From Candidatus Solibacter sp. (GTDB lineage Bacteria; Acidobacteriota; Terriglobia; Bryobacterales; Bryobacteraceae): DNA of 6,835 bases. The notes under the pieces are model-generated. The model was not told the DNA's origin. It did no database searches and was given only the letters and a program-made list of their open reading frames with translations. Numbering within the stretch: position 1 is the first letter of the stretch; every line of letters begins with the position of its first letter. The translations under genes and the position numbers were made by a program. This document shows positions 6,566 through 6,835 of the stretch, one piece after another. The DNA is taken from the NCBI GenBank assembly GCA_017883345.1, contig JADGNT010000270.1, forward strand, positions 1 through 6,835, written 5' to 3'.

Positions 6566-6835
6566 CCCGCGCGGTGCGCCGCAACGATTTCCCCGACGAT
6601 CCTGGGCAGATCGTATTCCAGCTTCCAGTTGGGGTAATGCCGGTAAATCTTGGTCAGATCCGAGATATAGCAGATGTGATCGCCGACGCGGTTTTCGGTC
6701 TTGTAGCTGTGCTTCAGCGTGTAGCCCATGCCGGCCAGCAGGTCGATGGTCTCCAAAATGGAAATACTGTTGTGGCGCCCGCCGCCCAGGTTGTAGACCT
6801 CTCCGCAGCGCGGCGACTTGTAGAATTCCATGAAC
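6562..6835 (-). CDS. Second NAD-dependent sugar-nucleotide epimerase, C-terminal part only
   Basis: Ninety codons are visible, from TTC at 6834 to TAG at 6564-6562; the N-terminus lies beyond the right edge. The segment GEVYNLGGGRHNSISILE, then ENRVGDHICYISDLTKI and YPNWKLEYDLPRIVGEIV, is typical of the C-terminal substrate domain of CDP-paratose 2-epimerase-like and related extended SDR proteins. The catalytic YxxxK and the NAD loop are not in view. The frame continues above the Met at 6831 (Phe codon before it), so that Met is internal and not the start. The gene faces the epimerase at 5492-6565, and the two share a CTAG stop overlap. Two different epimerases side by side suggest a polysaccharide or dideoxysugar locus continuing to the right. 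Confidence 0.85.
   Translation of the reverse strand, partial: FMEFYKSPRCGEVYNLGGGRHNSISILETIDLLAGMGYTLKHSYKTENRVGDHICYISDLTKIYRHYPNWKLEYDLPRIVGEIVAAHRAG

Overview
The window is a GC-rich bacterial chromosome segment carrying mostly housekeeping genes. Gene content, GC-biased codon use, SD-type ribosome sites, an acidobacterial-looking lipoprotein and dispersed GGGGACAG palindromes would fit a soil Acidobacteriota such as the Solibacter/Bryobacterales group. That placement is an inference, because no rRNA or other marker is present.

Left part (1-1382, minus strand): a tightly packed operon reads right to left. It contains a 48-residue single-pass membrane protein, RNase PH (rph), and the ITP/XTP pyrophosphatase RdgB, which runs off the left edge. 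The genes overlap (14 nt, then a 4-nt TTGA stop/start overlap), so translational coupling is likely. Together they cover 3'-end RNA trimming and nucleotide-pool sanitation.

Middle (1408-3832, plus strand): a small predicted lipoprotein starts only 25 nt from the divergent operon. Its 3' end lies inside a long imperfect palindrome (1799-1878), which ends just before gatB, the amidotransferase subunit that makes Gln-tRNA/Asn-tRNA. gatB is followed 3 nt later by bcp, a thiol peroxidase. On the minus strand, ending 9 nt beyond bcp, is what looks like a short decayed coding remnant (3842-4108) whose reading frame shifts twice.

Right part (4239-6835): gap (NAD-dependent glyceraldehyde-3-phosphate dehydrogenase) has its own promoter and is followed by a second GGGGACAG-type hairpin (5253-5311). 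Next is a CDP-paratose 2-epimerase-like SDR gene. It meets tail to tail, sharing a CTAG stop overlap, the C-terminal end of a second, related epimerase on the minus strand. The two epimerases suggest the edge of a nucleotide-sugar or surface-polysaccharide locus.

I see no clearly novel defence, mobile or CRISPR system. The most interesting items are the two related palindromes (one has supplied the C-terminal tail of a protein), the twice-frameshifted remnant, and the small membrane protein coupled to rph.
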